Positions 1 to 5,706 are shown, numbered from the stretch's first letter. The stretch: DNA of 6,872 nucleotides from an uncultured Chloroflexaceae bacterium (GCA_937141995.1 CAKZQX010000578.1:1-6872), one strand, 5' to 3'. Notes: generated from the letters alone by a model not told the origin. Made by a program: numbers and translations.

Positions 1-737
1 GAGGCCGAGCGCCTCGACTTTCCGCTACCGAAGCTCCGGCTGGAACCCGGACGCGCCCTGTCCGGGCCTTCCGGCGTGGCCGTATCGGTCGGGCCCTCCG
101 GTGTGGCCGTACTGGTCGGTTCGTTTGGATCAGTGGTTGCGGTCGGACCCTCCGGCGTGGCCGTATTGGTCGGCCCAATCGTCACTGTGGGTTCCATTGT
201 GTTGGTCGGCCCGGTGGTATTGGTCGGCCCGCTTGTCACCGAGGGCCCAGTCGTTGATGTAACCGGTGGCTGGGGCGTATCTGTAGGAACCCGCTGCTGC
301 AGCGATGGGTCGTCTTCGGGTGACGGCTCATTCACGGGAGCAGGTTCTGCGGTCGGTTCAACCGTCGGTTGTTCCACGGGTGTATCGGCCGGTTCCTCTG
401 CCGGAACTGCGGTTGGCTCGACCACTGGTTCCTCTGGAGGGGCGGCGGTTGGTGCAACCACCGGCTCCTCTGCGGGAGGCGGATCATCACCAGGGGCTGC
501 ATCTGCCGGTTGCGTGGGATCGGCGGCAGGTTCTTCCGCCGTATCCGGGGGCGTATCGGTGGCAAGCTCCTGCGCCGGTGCCGGTGTCGGGTTGACCCAG
601 CGATACGCCTCGGCGTAGAGTGGGAAGATAATCATCAAAATGCTCAACGTGAGCAGCATCACTTCCCAGAGAGTCCAGCGGACAGGTCCACGCCCTCGCC
701 CTGGCGTGGGTTTTCGACGCCGAAAGAAAGACTGCAT
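1..737 (-). CDS. Membrane-anchored Pro/Thr/Glu-rich envelope protein, C-terminus beyond the left edge
   Basis: The minus-strand frame is open from an ATG at 737 to the window edge (245 codons, no stop). The N-terminus is basic (FRRRK, then RGRG) and is followed by one hydrophobic segment at about residues 21-42 (WTLWEVMLLTLSILMIIF), which suggests a signal anchor with the rest outside the membrane. From about residue 50 the chain is almost entirely P, T, E, A and D: EEPVVxPTA motifs (91-130), GPTNT motifs (170-192) and a nine-residue TATPEGPT-type repeat (193-225), then an R/S-rich stretch. Such regions usually form extended wall-spanning stalks. GAGG at 746-749 lies 8 bases before the ATG. 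The gene follows the sortase after 15 bases, so it is probably co-transcribed and could be its partner or substrate. No LPXTG-like signal is visible, because any such signal would lie beyond the window. Function of the missing C-terminal part is unknown. Confidence 0.8.
   Translation of the reverse strand, partial: MQSFFRRRKPTPGRGRGPVRWTLWEVMLLTLSILMIIFPLYAEAYRWVNPTPAPAQELATDTPPDTAEEPAADPTQPADAAPGDDPPPAEEPVVAPTAAPPEEPVVEPTAVPAEEPADTPVEQPTVEPTAEPAPVNEPSPEDDPSLQQRVPTDTPQPPVTSTTGPSVTSGPTNTTGPTNTMEPTVTIGPTNTATPEGPTATTDPNEPTSTATPEGPTDTATPEGPDRARPGSSRSFGSGKSRRSA
70..173 (-). repeat. 27-base tandem repeat inside the P/T-rich gene
   Basis: Near-identical 23-base blocks (plus strand TCCGGCGTGGCCGTAT...) begin at 70, 97 and 151. 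The blocks at 70 and 151 differ at one base and the one at 97 differs at two or three. A diverged unit sits at 124, so the period is 27 bases, or nine codons. On the coding strand this encodes repeats of the form TATPEGPT plus a variable residue. A shorter block, TTGGTCGGCCC, recurs at 166, 202 and 220. Such arrays can change copy number by slippage. Confidence 0.75.
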
Positions 738-752
738 GTGCTATTCCTCGCT

Positions 753-1670
753 TCAGGTGAGCGGACGCGATTCCACAAGATCGGCAACAACGATCAGACG
801 TTGGGTGTCCCAGGCCGTGCAGGTAATCAGCGTCAGCACAGCGGTAGGGGTGGGCGCCATAACTTCCACCCGCATCGGCCCGACACGTTTGACTGCGCGT
901 ATCTGGTAGCCATACTGCCAGCCACCTGCTTCAACCAGAATTCTATCACCAAGTTGGAGTTGCCCCAGGTCACGAAATACACTGCCGCGAATACCCGCAT
1001 GCCCTGCCATAACGGTATTGCCCGTTTTGCCCGGTAGCGCCGTCCCATGATGGTAGCCGGCAGCATAGTCGGCCACCTGCCAGGCTCCATCCTGGACAAA
1101 TACCTCAACAACAGATGTATCGACACCGATGGTTGGTATAACCAGGCGTTGCGGACGTAGATCAGCCGGTTCATCGGGGGCGGCCACGATCTGCGGTGCA
1201 AGATAGTCCGGCGCGGCCGATGTCTGTTCCATCTCCAGTGTTGTAAACGGCAGCGCGGGTCGATCTGCGCCGCTCAACCCACGGGCCAGAACATCCGGCG
1301 CAGATAGCGGTAAGGCCAGCGATGCATGCGGCCCGGATACCGATACCGGCGGTGCCGGGATTGCGGCAAGCGCGGGTTGCTGCCGGGACTGATGCAGCCA
1401 GTCACGCCCATACCCGTTGAGCAACCAGTAGGCAACAAAAATGAGTAGCACAACCGTCAGCAGCCGTTCCGTATGACGGAGAGCATGATCAACCCAGGTA
1501 CGCAGGAGAAACGGCCTGAGTGCCAGGCGGCGTTGGGCATTGGTTGAGCGTAATGCTACAGGTCGTAGTGTTTCACTGGCTTCGGGTACCTGCGAAAGCA
1601 AAAGATCATGCAACAGTTCGTGTGTCGTATGATCGGAATCGGATGAGGCAGAGGAAAAATGCCTGATCAC
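753..1670 (-). CDS. Sortase-family transpeptidase (class D/E/F-like), membrane anchored
   Basis: A 305-residue sortase, a cysteine transpeptidase that joins or processes proteins on the outer face of the membrane. The catalytic domain starts near residue 174 with the typical RLVIPTIGVD strand. GNTVMAGHAG carries the catalytic His224, VFRDLGQLQLGD is the conserved following segment, and TLITC (Cys284) with Arg291 in QRLIVVADL completes the His-Cys-Arg set. One membrane helix lies at about 70-85 (LLTVVLLIFVAYWLL). It is preceded by an unusually long, basic 68-residue N-terminal tail and followed by an Ala/Pro-rich linker (98-170). The start is GTG at 1670, supported by AAGAGG about 6 bases upstream. 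The gene leads a two-gene unit with the P/T-rich protein (15-base gap). Subclass and sorting signal cannot be fixed from this window. The family assignment is firm. Confidence 0.93.
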   Translation of the reverse strand: MIRHFSSASSDSDHTTHELLHDLLLSQVPEASETLRPVALRSTNAQRRLALRPFLLRTWVDHALRHTERLLTVVLLIFVAYWLLNGYGRDWLHQSRQQPALAAIPAPPVSVSGPHASLALPLSAPDVLARGLSGADRPALPFTTLEMEQTSAAPDYLAPQIVAAPDEPADLRPQRLVIPTIGVDTSVVEVFVQDGAWQVADYAAGYHHGTALPGKTGNTVMAGHAGIRGSVFRDLGQLQLGDRILVEAGGWQYGYQIRAVKRVGPMRVEVMAPTPTAVLTLITCTAWDTQRLIVVADLVESRPLT

Positions 1671-1792
1671 AAGCAGCCTCTTCTGGATTTCGCATGATAA
1701 AATTGATTTAACAGCGGTGACTCACTGGCTGGAATGCGAATGGAATGTATTGCTGTCGAGCTTTAATGACAACCCACCGTGAAACTGGCCTG

Positions 1793-1821
1793 ATTATACA
1801 CTATCACTCGCACGCGTGCAA
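1793..1821 (-). promoter_or_regulatory. Sigma70-like promoter of the sortase operon
   Basis: On the minus strand TTGCAC (1821-1816) is followed after exactly 17 bases by TATAAT (1798-1793), a perfect -10 hexamer with a -35 that keeps TTG. Transcription would start near 1786, giving a leader of about 115 bases before the GTG at 1670. Confidence 0.6.
1810..1819. promoter_or_regulatory. Perfect 10-base palindrome overlapping the sortase promoter -35
   Basis: GCACGCGTGC is its own reverse complement and covers part of the -35 hexamer and of the spacer of the sortase promoter. A site there could be an operator bound by a dimeric repressor. A 10-base palindrome can also occur by chance in GC-rich DNA, so only its placement supports the idea. 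Confidence 0.3.
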
Positions 1822-1940
1822 TAACCCTATGCCTGTAGAATGAGGAAAACCAGGACTTTCGTCATGGGACATGGAACGTGATACCGTGTCACTTTGTACC
1901 GGGCCAGGAAAATTGTTTTCCATAATGTACCAATCTGCCC

Positions 1941-1969
1941 TTGCGGATCAGTCGTATTACGAGTAATAT
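1941..1969 (+). promoter_or_regulatory. Weak candidate promoter for the GAF gene
   Basis: TTGCGG (1941-1946) and TAATAT (1964-1969) are separated by 17 bases and would start transcription near 1976, about 32 bases before the ATG. The hexamers match the sigma70 consensus at only three and four positions, so the call rests mostly on spacing and location. Confidence 0.3.
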
Positions 1970-2007
1970 AGAATGTCAGAATAGTAAAAGATCATCTGAG
2001 GATACCC

Positions 2008-3240
2008 ATGGGCGCAGATAACCCGTCAAACCAGTTAGATAACGCTGATAATGAGCACATCCAGCACCCGCATGCTGGTCAGGACGGTGGCAACCGGCTC
2101 CGGCATGCGCTGGCAAATCTTGGGCTGTTTTTTGAGGCGGCTTGCGAGCGGGATCCGATCCCGTCGCTTCAGGAGATTGCCGGCGATCTCCTGCAAACCG
2201 ACGATCTGGAGATCGCAATTCCGGCCGGGGTTGGCCCGGTACAGTATGATGATGCCCGAACGCTGGCACTACCGATTACGCTCGGTGGCCGTCCGATCGG
2301 GCGTCTGCGGATGCAGCGCAAACAGGCATTTGATGCCGAAGATCGTACCATCGCATTCATGATTAGTCAAATTGTCAGTGTGGTGCTGGAACAGTCTTCG
2401 CTACATGGACAGATCGAGCAGTATCACCAGCAGGCCCGCGCCAATGCCGACACCCTGGAACAACTGCTCATTTTTAAGCGCCAGATTGTTGGCGGTGTAA
2501 CCGATCCGCTGCATGTGGCGCTGCTGCTGACCACGCATGTACCTGAGATGGTTGGGGGCGACCGTGCCAGCCTGCTGATTGTGCCGGAAGATCAGCCTGA
2601 TGTGCCCCAACTGGTGTTGAGCAATGGCACCATTGCTTCGCTTGAGCGCGCCCGCGAGGTCCGTGATACCGGGTTGGCCGGGTTGGTCTTCCGCGAACGC
2701 CGTCCACTTATTATTGATGAGACCGAGACCGATCAGCGCTGGCTGTCAATGTCGCTCAAGTCATTCGAGGCTCCCTCCCGTTGCGCCATGGCCGTGCCGG
2801 TCGTCTGGGCCGGCCAGGTACTCGGCGTGTTGACTGTAACGACAACCCACTCGCGCCTGTTTGATCCGTCTCATCTTAATCTGCTGGAATTGGTTGCGCA
2901 TAATGTGTCACTGGCGTTGCACAGCGCGACTTTGAAAGACCAGGTAAAAAAGCTGATGAACCTGCTGGCAGAAGCGGTGCATGATCTGCATGCACCGCTC
3001 CAGTCAACGCGCCAGATGCTCCAACATCTCCTACCGGAACAACCGGATGTATCCGATGAGACGCAGATAGCGGTCACTGTCGGCGACCTGCGCGCCCTGG
3101 CTGCGGCAACGAACCGGATCAATACTACCGCAGAGCAGATCCGGCGTACCCATGATGAATTGTTGACCCTGCAACAGGCGGTGGTGGCGCCGCAACCATC
3201 CGCAGATACTGCGCCGGATGCGCCGAACCCAGAGGATTGA
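2008..3240 (+). CDS. Two-GAF signalling protein with a HisKA-like C-terminal helix and no ATPase domain
   Basis: A soluble 410-residue protein with no signal peptide or membrane segment. A short, divergent GAF-like module spans about 35-130 (ALPITLGGRPIGRLRM, then FDAEDRTIAFMISQIVSVVLE). A coiled linker (about 130-160) leads to a clear second GAF domain at about 163-305 (GGDRASLLIVPED, AMAVPVVWAGQVLGVLTV, FDPSHLNLLELVAHNVSLAL). GAF domains bind small ligands or chromophores and transmit the signal through helices. Residues 308-390 form helices including HDLHAPLQ (His325), which resembles the H-box of histidine kinases, but there is no N/G-box ATPase domain afterward. The tail is A/P/D-rich. 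GAGGA at 1998-2002, 5 bases before ATG, fixes the start. Without catalytic output it probably acts by dimerising or binding a partner. The gene is convergent with the PAS-STAS gene. Ligand unknown. Confidence 0.85.
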   Translation: MGADNPSNQLDNADNEHIQHPHAGQDGGNRLRHALANLGLFFEAACERDPIPSLQEIAGDLLQTDDLEIAIPAGVGPVQYDDARTLALPITLGGRPIGRLRMQRKQAFDAEDRTIAFMISQIVSVVLEQSSLHGQIEQYHQQARANADTLEQLLIFKRQIVGGVTDPLHVALLLTTHVPEMVGGDRASLLIVPEDQPDVPQLVLSNGTIASLERAREVRDTGLAGLVFRERRPLIIDETETDQRWLSMSLKSFEAPSRCAMAVPVVWAGQVLGVLTVTTTHSRLFDPSHLNLLELVAHNVSLALHSATLKDQVKKLMNLLAEAVHDLHAPLQSTRQMLQHLLPEQPDVSDETQIAVTVGDLRALAAATNRINTTAEQIRRTHDELLTLQQAVVAPQPSADTAPDAPNPED

Positions 3241-3281
3241 CGGCCCGGCTAGAGGGAGACTACAGGCTATATCTGATGCTT

Positions 3282-4889
3282 TTATTTTGCGTTCAGGGCA
3301 TGCGCAATCCCGGCCTGCAAACTGCCGCGTGTGTCGATCCCGCTCAGGTCAATCCCCAGATGCACAATTGTCTGCGCAATCTCCGGTCCGATGCCGGTCA
3401 GTAGTACCTGTGCCCCCAGCAGTCGGACGGCATGCGCGACACGGATAATCGCGCCGGCAACTTGTGTGTCTATCATTTGCATCCCGGTGATGTCCAGGAT
3501 CAGTATGCGGGCCTGGTAGCGCGCTACCCCTTCCAGCAGCGCCTCCAACACCTGCTGCACACGTTGGGAGTCAACCACGCCGATAAGCGGCATCATAACA
3601 ATCCGATCAGTAATTGGGATAAGCGGTGTTGAGAGTTCGCGCAGGGCGGCCTGCTGTGCGTCGATGATCTGCTGCTGCAGCTCGGCCCGTGCATCCTCCG
3701 ACTGTTTCACCGTGGTCATATCACGGTGAATTACCGCAATCGCCTGGGTCGCTCCCCGCTCATCCCAGAGCGCAAACATTGATGACTGGACGGGAAAGTG
3801 GCTGCCGTCGTGCCGCTGGTTGATGCTCTCGCCGTACCAGATGCCGGTTTTGCGTACCGTCTGCATCCCTTCGGATGCACATGACTCGGCCTCGGGTGCG
3901 ACCGTTGCGCCAAGGTGCATCCCGATAGTTGCATCGCCGTACCCATACAGCGCGTGGTAGGCCGGGTTCGCATAGGTCACCTCCCCATCCATATCAGTGA
4001 CAGCAATCGCATCGGGAGCATTCTCGACCAGCGCCTGAAAGGTGCGCAACTCGTCCGCCATTTGTTTGCGTCCGCTAATATCTCGCGCAAAGATACAGAG
4101 AAAGGCTTTCTCGTCAAATTCCAGATAATTGGCGGCAATTTCGACCGGCAATAGGTGTTCTGCCTTGCTGCTATGCAGCGACTCGAAGGTGAGCGCGCCA
4201 TACTTGCGGGTCGCTTTCCAGGCCACTTCCCATGTCTCCTCGGTCATCTCCAAATCAATATCGACAACCCGTTTGGTCAGCAGTTCTGCATGCGAGTAGC
4301 CCAACCGTTGACACGCGGTATCATTGACATAGCGGTGATGACCGGCGGGATCAACCCAGTAGACGCTGTCGCCGCAGTGATCCAGGCAGAACTGCCCCAG
4401 CCGCAGTTGCTCCTCCGTCTGCCGCTGCCTGGTGATTTCCGTCACCAGACCACCCGTCGCAATCAGAGTTTCACTGGCATCGTACAGGGGGAACCCGAAC
4501 ACCCGAAAGTTGCGTGCTTCACTCCCGTCTCCAACCGTTGCCTCTAGTTCAACCGGCTGTCCTGTTGTGCTGACCTGCTGCGCGGCGGTGTGCCAGATCG
4601 CCTGCACCTCTGCCGGAAAATGTTCCCTATCCCTGCTGCCGTTAACTGCCGTTGGAGCAGCATATTGCGCGACGGCATGCCGGTTTGTGAGCAGCGTGTG
4701 CCCCTGAAGATCCTGCACAACCAGTGTCGCCGGAATCTGCGCGATAACCCCGTGCAATATAGGGAGCAGATCCGTTGCCGGCGTGGGAGCCGGCGTGGGC
4801 CCGGCCTGCTGCTCGAGTTCGGTGATTCGTTGTTGCAAACGGGCATTCTCAGCGCGCAGGGTCTGGATCGTCTCAACGTCGCTGGTCAT
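3282..4889 (-). CDS. Triple-PAS sensor with C-terminal RsbR-type STAS domain (stressosome-like)
   Basis: A 535-residue cytoplasmic protein. An N-terminal coiled coil (about 5-30) and a TPAPTPAT linker precede three PAS domains: about 41-157, 158-277 (SVYWVDPAGHHRYVND, ending CIFARDISGRK) and 278-396 (LVENAPDAIAVTDMDGEV, YANPAYHALYGY, IAVIHRDMT). A helical linker leads into a STAS domain at about 419-533 with the RsbR-type signature: ILILDITGMQMIDTQVAGAI, AVRLLGAQVLLTGIGPEIAQ and LGIDLSGIDT. In RsbR proteins this domain builds the stressosome with RsbS and binds the kinase RsbT. Thr468 (DITG) and Thr507 (EIAQT) lie in the segments where family members are phosphorylated. No RsbS or RsbT gene is in the window. 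The ATG at 4889 is chosen over a GTG at 4937 because GGAGG sits 6 bases upstream of it. The PAS ligands are unknown. Confidence 0.93.
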   Translation of the reverse strand: MTSDVETIQTLRAENARLQQRITELEQQAGPTPAPTPATDLLPILHGVIAQIPATLVVQDLQGHTLLTNRHAVAQYAAPTAVNGSRDREHFPAEVQAIWHTAAQQVSTTGQPVELEATVGDGSEARNFRVFGFPLYDASETLIATGGLVTEITRQRQTEEQLRLGQFCLDHCGDSVYWVDPAGHHRYVNDTACQRLGYSHAELLTKRVVDIDLEMTEETWEVAWKATRKYGALTFESLHSSKAEHLLPVEIAANYLEFDEKAFLCIFARDISGRKQMADELRTFQALVENAPDAIAVTDMDGEVTYANPAYHALYGYGDATIGMHLGATVAPEAESCASEGMQTVRKTGIWYGESINQRHDGSHFPVQSSMFALWDERGATQAIAVIHRDMTTVKQSEDARAELQQQIIDAQQAALRELSTPLIPITDRIVMMPLIGVVDSQRVQQVLEALLEGVARYQARILILDITGMQMIDTQVAGAIIRVAHAVRLLGAQVLLTGIGPEIAQTIVHLGIDLSGIDTRGSLQAGIAHALNAK

Positions 4890-4895
4890 GGTATA

Positions 4896-4900
4896 CCTCC
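4896..4900 (-). promoter_or_regulatory. Strong ribosome binding site that sets the PAS-STAS start
   Basis: On the minus strand GGAGG is followed by a 6-base spacer and then the ATG at 4889. This is the best Shine-Dalgarno match in the window and rules against the upstream GTG at 4937. Confidence 0.8.
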
Positions 4901-5026
4901 ATAGTGCTGCTCTGGTGTCACCCTGGTCAACAGGCACAGCACCTGCTCAGAGCAGATGCGCTGATATTCGGGCGTACAACGGCAATCTCCCGCGCCACGA
5001 GAAGCGCCGACAGATTTTCACTAGCA

Positions 5027-5035
5027 AGTATACCA
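5027..5035 (-). promoter_or_regulatory. Extended -10 promoter candidate for the PAS-STAS gene
   Basis: The minus strand reads TGGTATACT, an extended -10 motif (TGn plus TATACT, five of six consensus bases). No good -35 is visible at 17 bases, as expected for extended -10 promoters. Transcription would start near 5020, giving a leader of about 130 bases. The AT palindrome at 5053-5079 lies just upstream, where a regulator could bind. Confidence 0.35.
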
Positions 5036-5052
5036 AAGAATAGTAGTGTTTT

Positions 5053-5079
5053 ATATATACTACAAGCCATAGTATATAT
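5053..5079. repeat. Perfect AT-rich inverted repeat, 10-base arms
   Basis: ATATATACTA (5053-5062) and TAGTATATAT (5070-5079) are exact reverse complements separated by the 7-base loop CAAGCCA. The site lies upstream of the PAS-STAS extended -10. It has no following T-run, so an operator or an element end fits better than a terminator. Confidence 0.6.
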
Positions 5080-5110
5080 GGAAATGGGGTTTGCTGGAGT
5101 GCGAAGCAAT

Positions 5111-5205
5111 CTTGCCACCAGACGCGGGACTGATCACCGGATCGGCCGAGCAACCTGATGGCAAGTATAAGCCCAAAGGTTTCTGGAACGGGCCAGAACC
5201 CTTTG
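5111..5205. ncRNA. Candidate structured RNA or element end: two adjacent multi-base stems
   Basis: CTTGCCACCAG (5111-5121) pairs with CTGATGGCAAG (5155-5165) at 10 of 11 positions and encloses a smaller hairpin (5130-5135 with 5140-5145, loop ACCG). Immediately downstream, 5174-5186 pairs with 5193-5205 at 12 of 13 positions around the 6-base loop AACGGG. Two consecutive long stems with a nested hairpin are unlikely to be random. The transcribed strand cannot be decided. Alternatives are the terminal structure of a lost mobile element or a fragment of an old gene: the plus frame from TTG at 5091 to TAA at 5253 is open for 54 codons but has no clear ribosome binding site. I do not recognise a known RNA family. 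Confidence 0.3.
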
Positions 5206-5308
5206 AGTGCCGCATAACCAGATTGAATGGAGATGATGGGGAGAGAAAACGGTAAACCGGTGTTCTGCGTGGAACGATTAAGCGACTGAATTGTCGAATT
5301 TTGGATAA

Positions 5309-5339
5309 CACAAAGGCCGCTGCTGAAGCGGCCTTTGTG
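5309..5339. terminator. Terminator-like hairpin, perfect 13-bp stem
   Basis: CACAAAGGCCGCT (5309-5321) and AGCGGCCTTTGTG (5327-5339) are exact complements around the loop GCTGA. The AAAGGCCGC/GCGGCCTTT core is typical of bidirectional intrinsic terminators, with the U-run partly inside the stem. No clean T-run follows on either strand. It could end a transcript coming through the stem cluster at 5111-5205, or block read-through toward the glycosyltransferase. Confidence 0.45.
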
Positions 5340-5430
5340 CGGAGGTCAATGTGAACTACTAGACTGCCACACACCCATATTATAGGCGCTAACCCGCAAA
5401 AACGTACCGGCCATGGGGCTAGAGTGCCGC

Positions 5431-5446
5431 CTGGTCAACTGACCAG
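5431..5446. repeat. Small inverted repeat CTGGTCA-AC-TGACCAG
   Basis: Seven-base arms are separated by two bases. As an RNA it would form a 6-bp hairpin with a 4-base loop. It lies between the terminator-like hairpin and the candidate glycosyltransferase promoter and could be an operator. Evidence is the palindrome alone. Confidence 0.3.
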
Positions 5447-5505
5447 TAGCTAGATTTACCGTTCGCTTATTTATTCCGGTGGTTTGCACGAATACTCCAT
5501 CTTTC

Positions 5506-5514
5506 TGGTATAGT
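5506..5514 (+). promoter_or_regulatory. Extended -10 promoter candidate for the glycosyltransferase
   Basis: TGGTATAGT is an extended -10 motif (TGn plus TATAGT). A TTGCAC hexamer lies 19 bases upstream (5484-5489), which is a long spacer. The transcript would carry a leader of about 185 bases holding the long stem at 5589-5633 and repeat copy A at 5643-5685. The motif resembles the one proposed for the PAS-STAS gene. Confidence 0.35.
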
Positions 5515-5588
5515 TCTCAAGACCACGAGTTACGCGGTCACAAACTCAGAAGGATGATTTGCCTCCGGCACCGCAGAAGACTACATCT

Positions 5589-5633
5589 TTGTTCACACAA
5601 CGCTTGCACTCTGTGCCAATGTTGTGTGAACAA
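5589..5633. repeat. Long hairpin in the glycosyltransferase leader, perfect 13-bp outer stem
   Basis: TTGTTCACACAAC (5589-5601) is exactly complementary to GTTGTGTGAACAA (5621-5633). Inside it TTGCAC (5604-5609) pairs with GTG-C-CAA (5613-5619) with one bulged C, so most of the 45 bases can fold into one hairpin with a 3-base loop. No T-run follows on either strand. It may be a binding site for a dimeric regulator, an RNA control element of the leader, or the end of a mobile element. Confidence 0.6.
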
Positions 5634-5642
5634 GACATAAAC

Positions 5643-5685
5643 GTACCATGTTGCGGCGGATGAAGACTGCCTTCAGGGAAGTACA
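5643..5685 (+). repeat. Imperfect direct repeat, copy A, just upstream of the glycosyltransferase
   Basis: This 43-base segment matches 6788-6830 at 33 positions with no gaps. The best-conserved part is GAAGAC-T/C-GCCTTCAG (5662-5676). Eight of the ten differences are transitions, which suggests an old duplication. It ends 21 bases before the glycosyltransferase ATG. Confidence 0.6.
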
Positions 5686-5706
5686 TAAAGGAAAAAGCAA
5701 GTCAAC

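Larger units (their letters stand above)
1671..2007. other. Divergent intergenic region between the sortase operon and the GAF gene
   Basis: This 337-base gap has no open frame that I can support. It holds a strong promoter candidate reading left toward the sortase (1793-1821, with an overlapping palindrome) and a weaker candidate reading right toward the GAF gene (1941-1969). About 115 bases of transcribed leader would precede the sortase and about 30 would precede the GAF gene. I see no terminator hairpin. Confidence 0.6.
4890..5706. other. Long intergenic region rich in inverted repeats
   Basis: These 817 bases separate the divergent PAS-STAS and glycosyltransferase genes and hold no gene I can support. 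From left to right they contain the PAS-STAS leader with an interrupted palindrome (CTGCTC-A-GAGCAG, 4943-4955), an extended -10 element (5027-5035), an AT-rich palindrome (5053-5079), a cluster of stems (5111-5205), a terminator-like hairpin (5309-5339), a small hairpin (5431-5446), a candidate promoter (5506-5514) and a long stem in the glycosyltransferase leader (5589-5633). The open frames here either lack starts with ribosome binding sites or cross these palindromes. Confidence 0.6.

Noticed and set aside
70..230. CRISPR array
   Set aside because: The repeats are only 27 bases apart with no unique spacers and keep a reading frame of nine codons, so they are protein-coding repeats.
76..618. 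180-codon plus-strand open frame rich in Val, Gly and Ser
   Set aside because: It is antisense to the P/T-rich gene and its low-complexity sequence is what the complement of Thr/Pro/Glu repeats gives. It has no convincing ribosome binding site, and the minus-strand frame has one, a membrane anchor and operon context.
369..1037. 222-codon plus-strand frame crossing the sortase and the P/T-rich gene
   Set aside because: It is antisense to two supported genes, spans their junction, and its Arg/Cys/His-rich sequence shows no domain.
3241..3281. Bidirectional terminator between the convergent genes
   Set aside because: I could find no stem followed by a T-run in these 41 bases.
4890..4937. 16-codon N-terminal extension of the PAS-STAS protein from a GTG at 4937
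   Set aside because: GGAGG six bases before the ATG at 4889 is far stronger, and the extension shows no conserved feature.
5111..5205. Identity as a HEARO RNA, TPP or cobalamin riboswitch
   Set aside because: Short stretches looked faintly similar (for example GAGCAACCTGATGG and ACCCTTTGAG), but the defining conserved motifs of these families are absent and no matching downstream gene is present.
5091..5255. 54-codon plus-strand frame starting at TTG (LLECEAILPPDAG...)
   Set aside because: The composition looks somewhat protein-like, but there is no clear ribosome binding site, the start would be a rare TTG, and both long stems lie inside it. I kept it only as an alternative explanation of the structured region.
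5060..5374. 104-codon minus-strand frame across the hairpin cluster
   Set aside because: It runs through three strong inverted repeats including the terminator-like hairpin and shows no domain that I recognise. The structure is better explained at the nucleic acid level.
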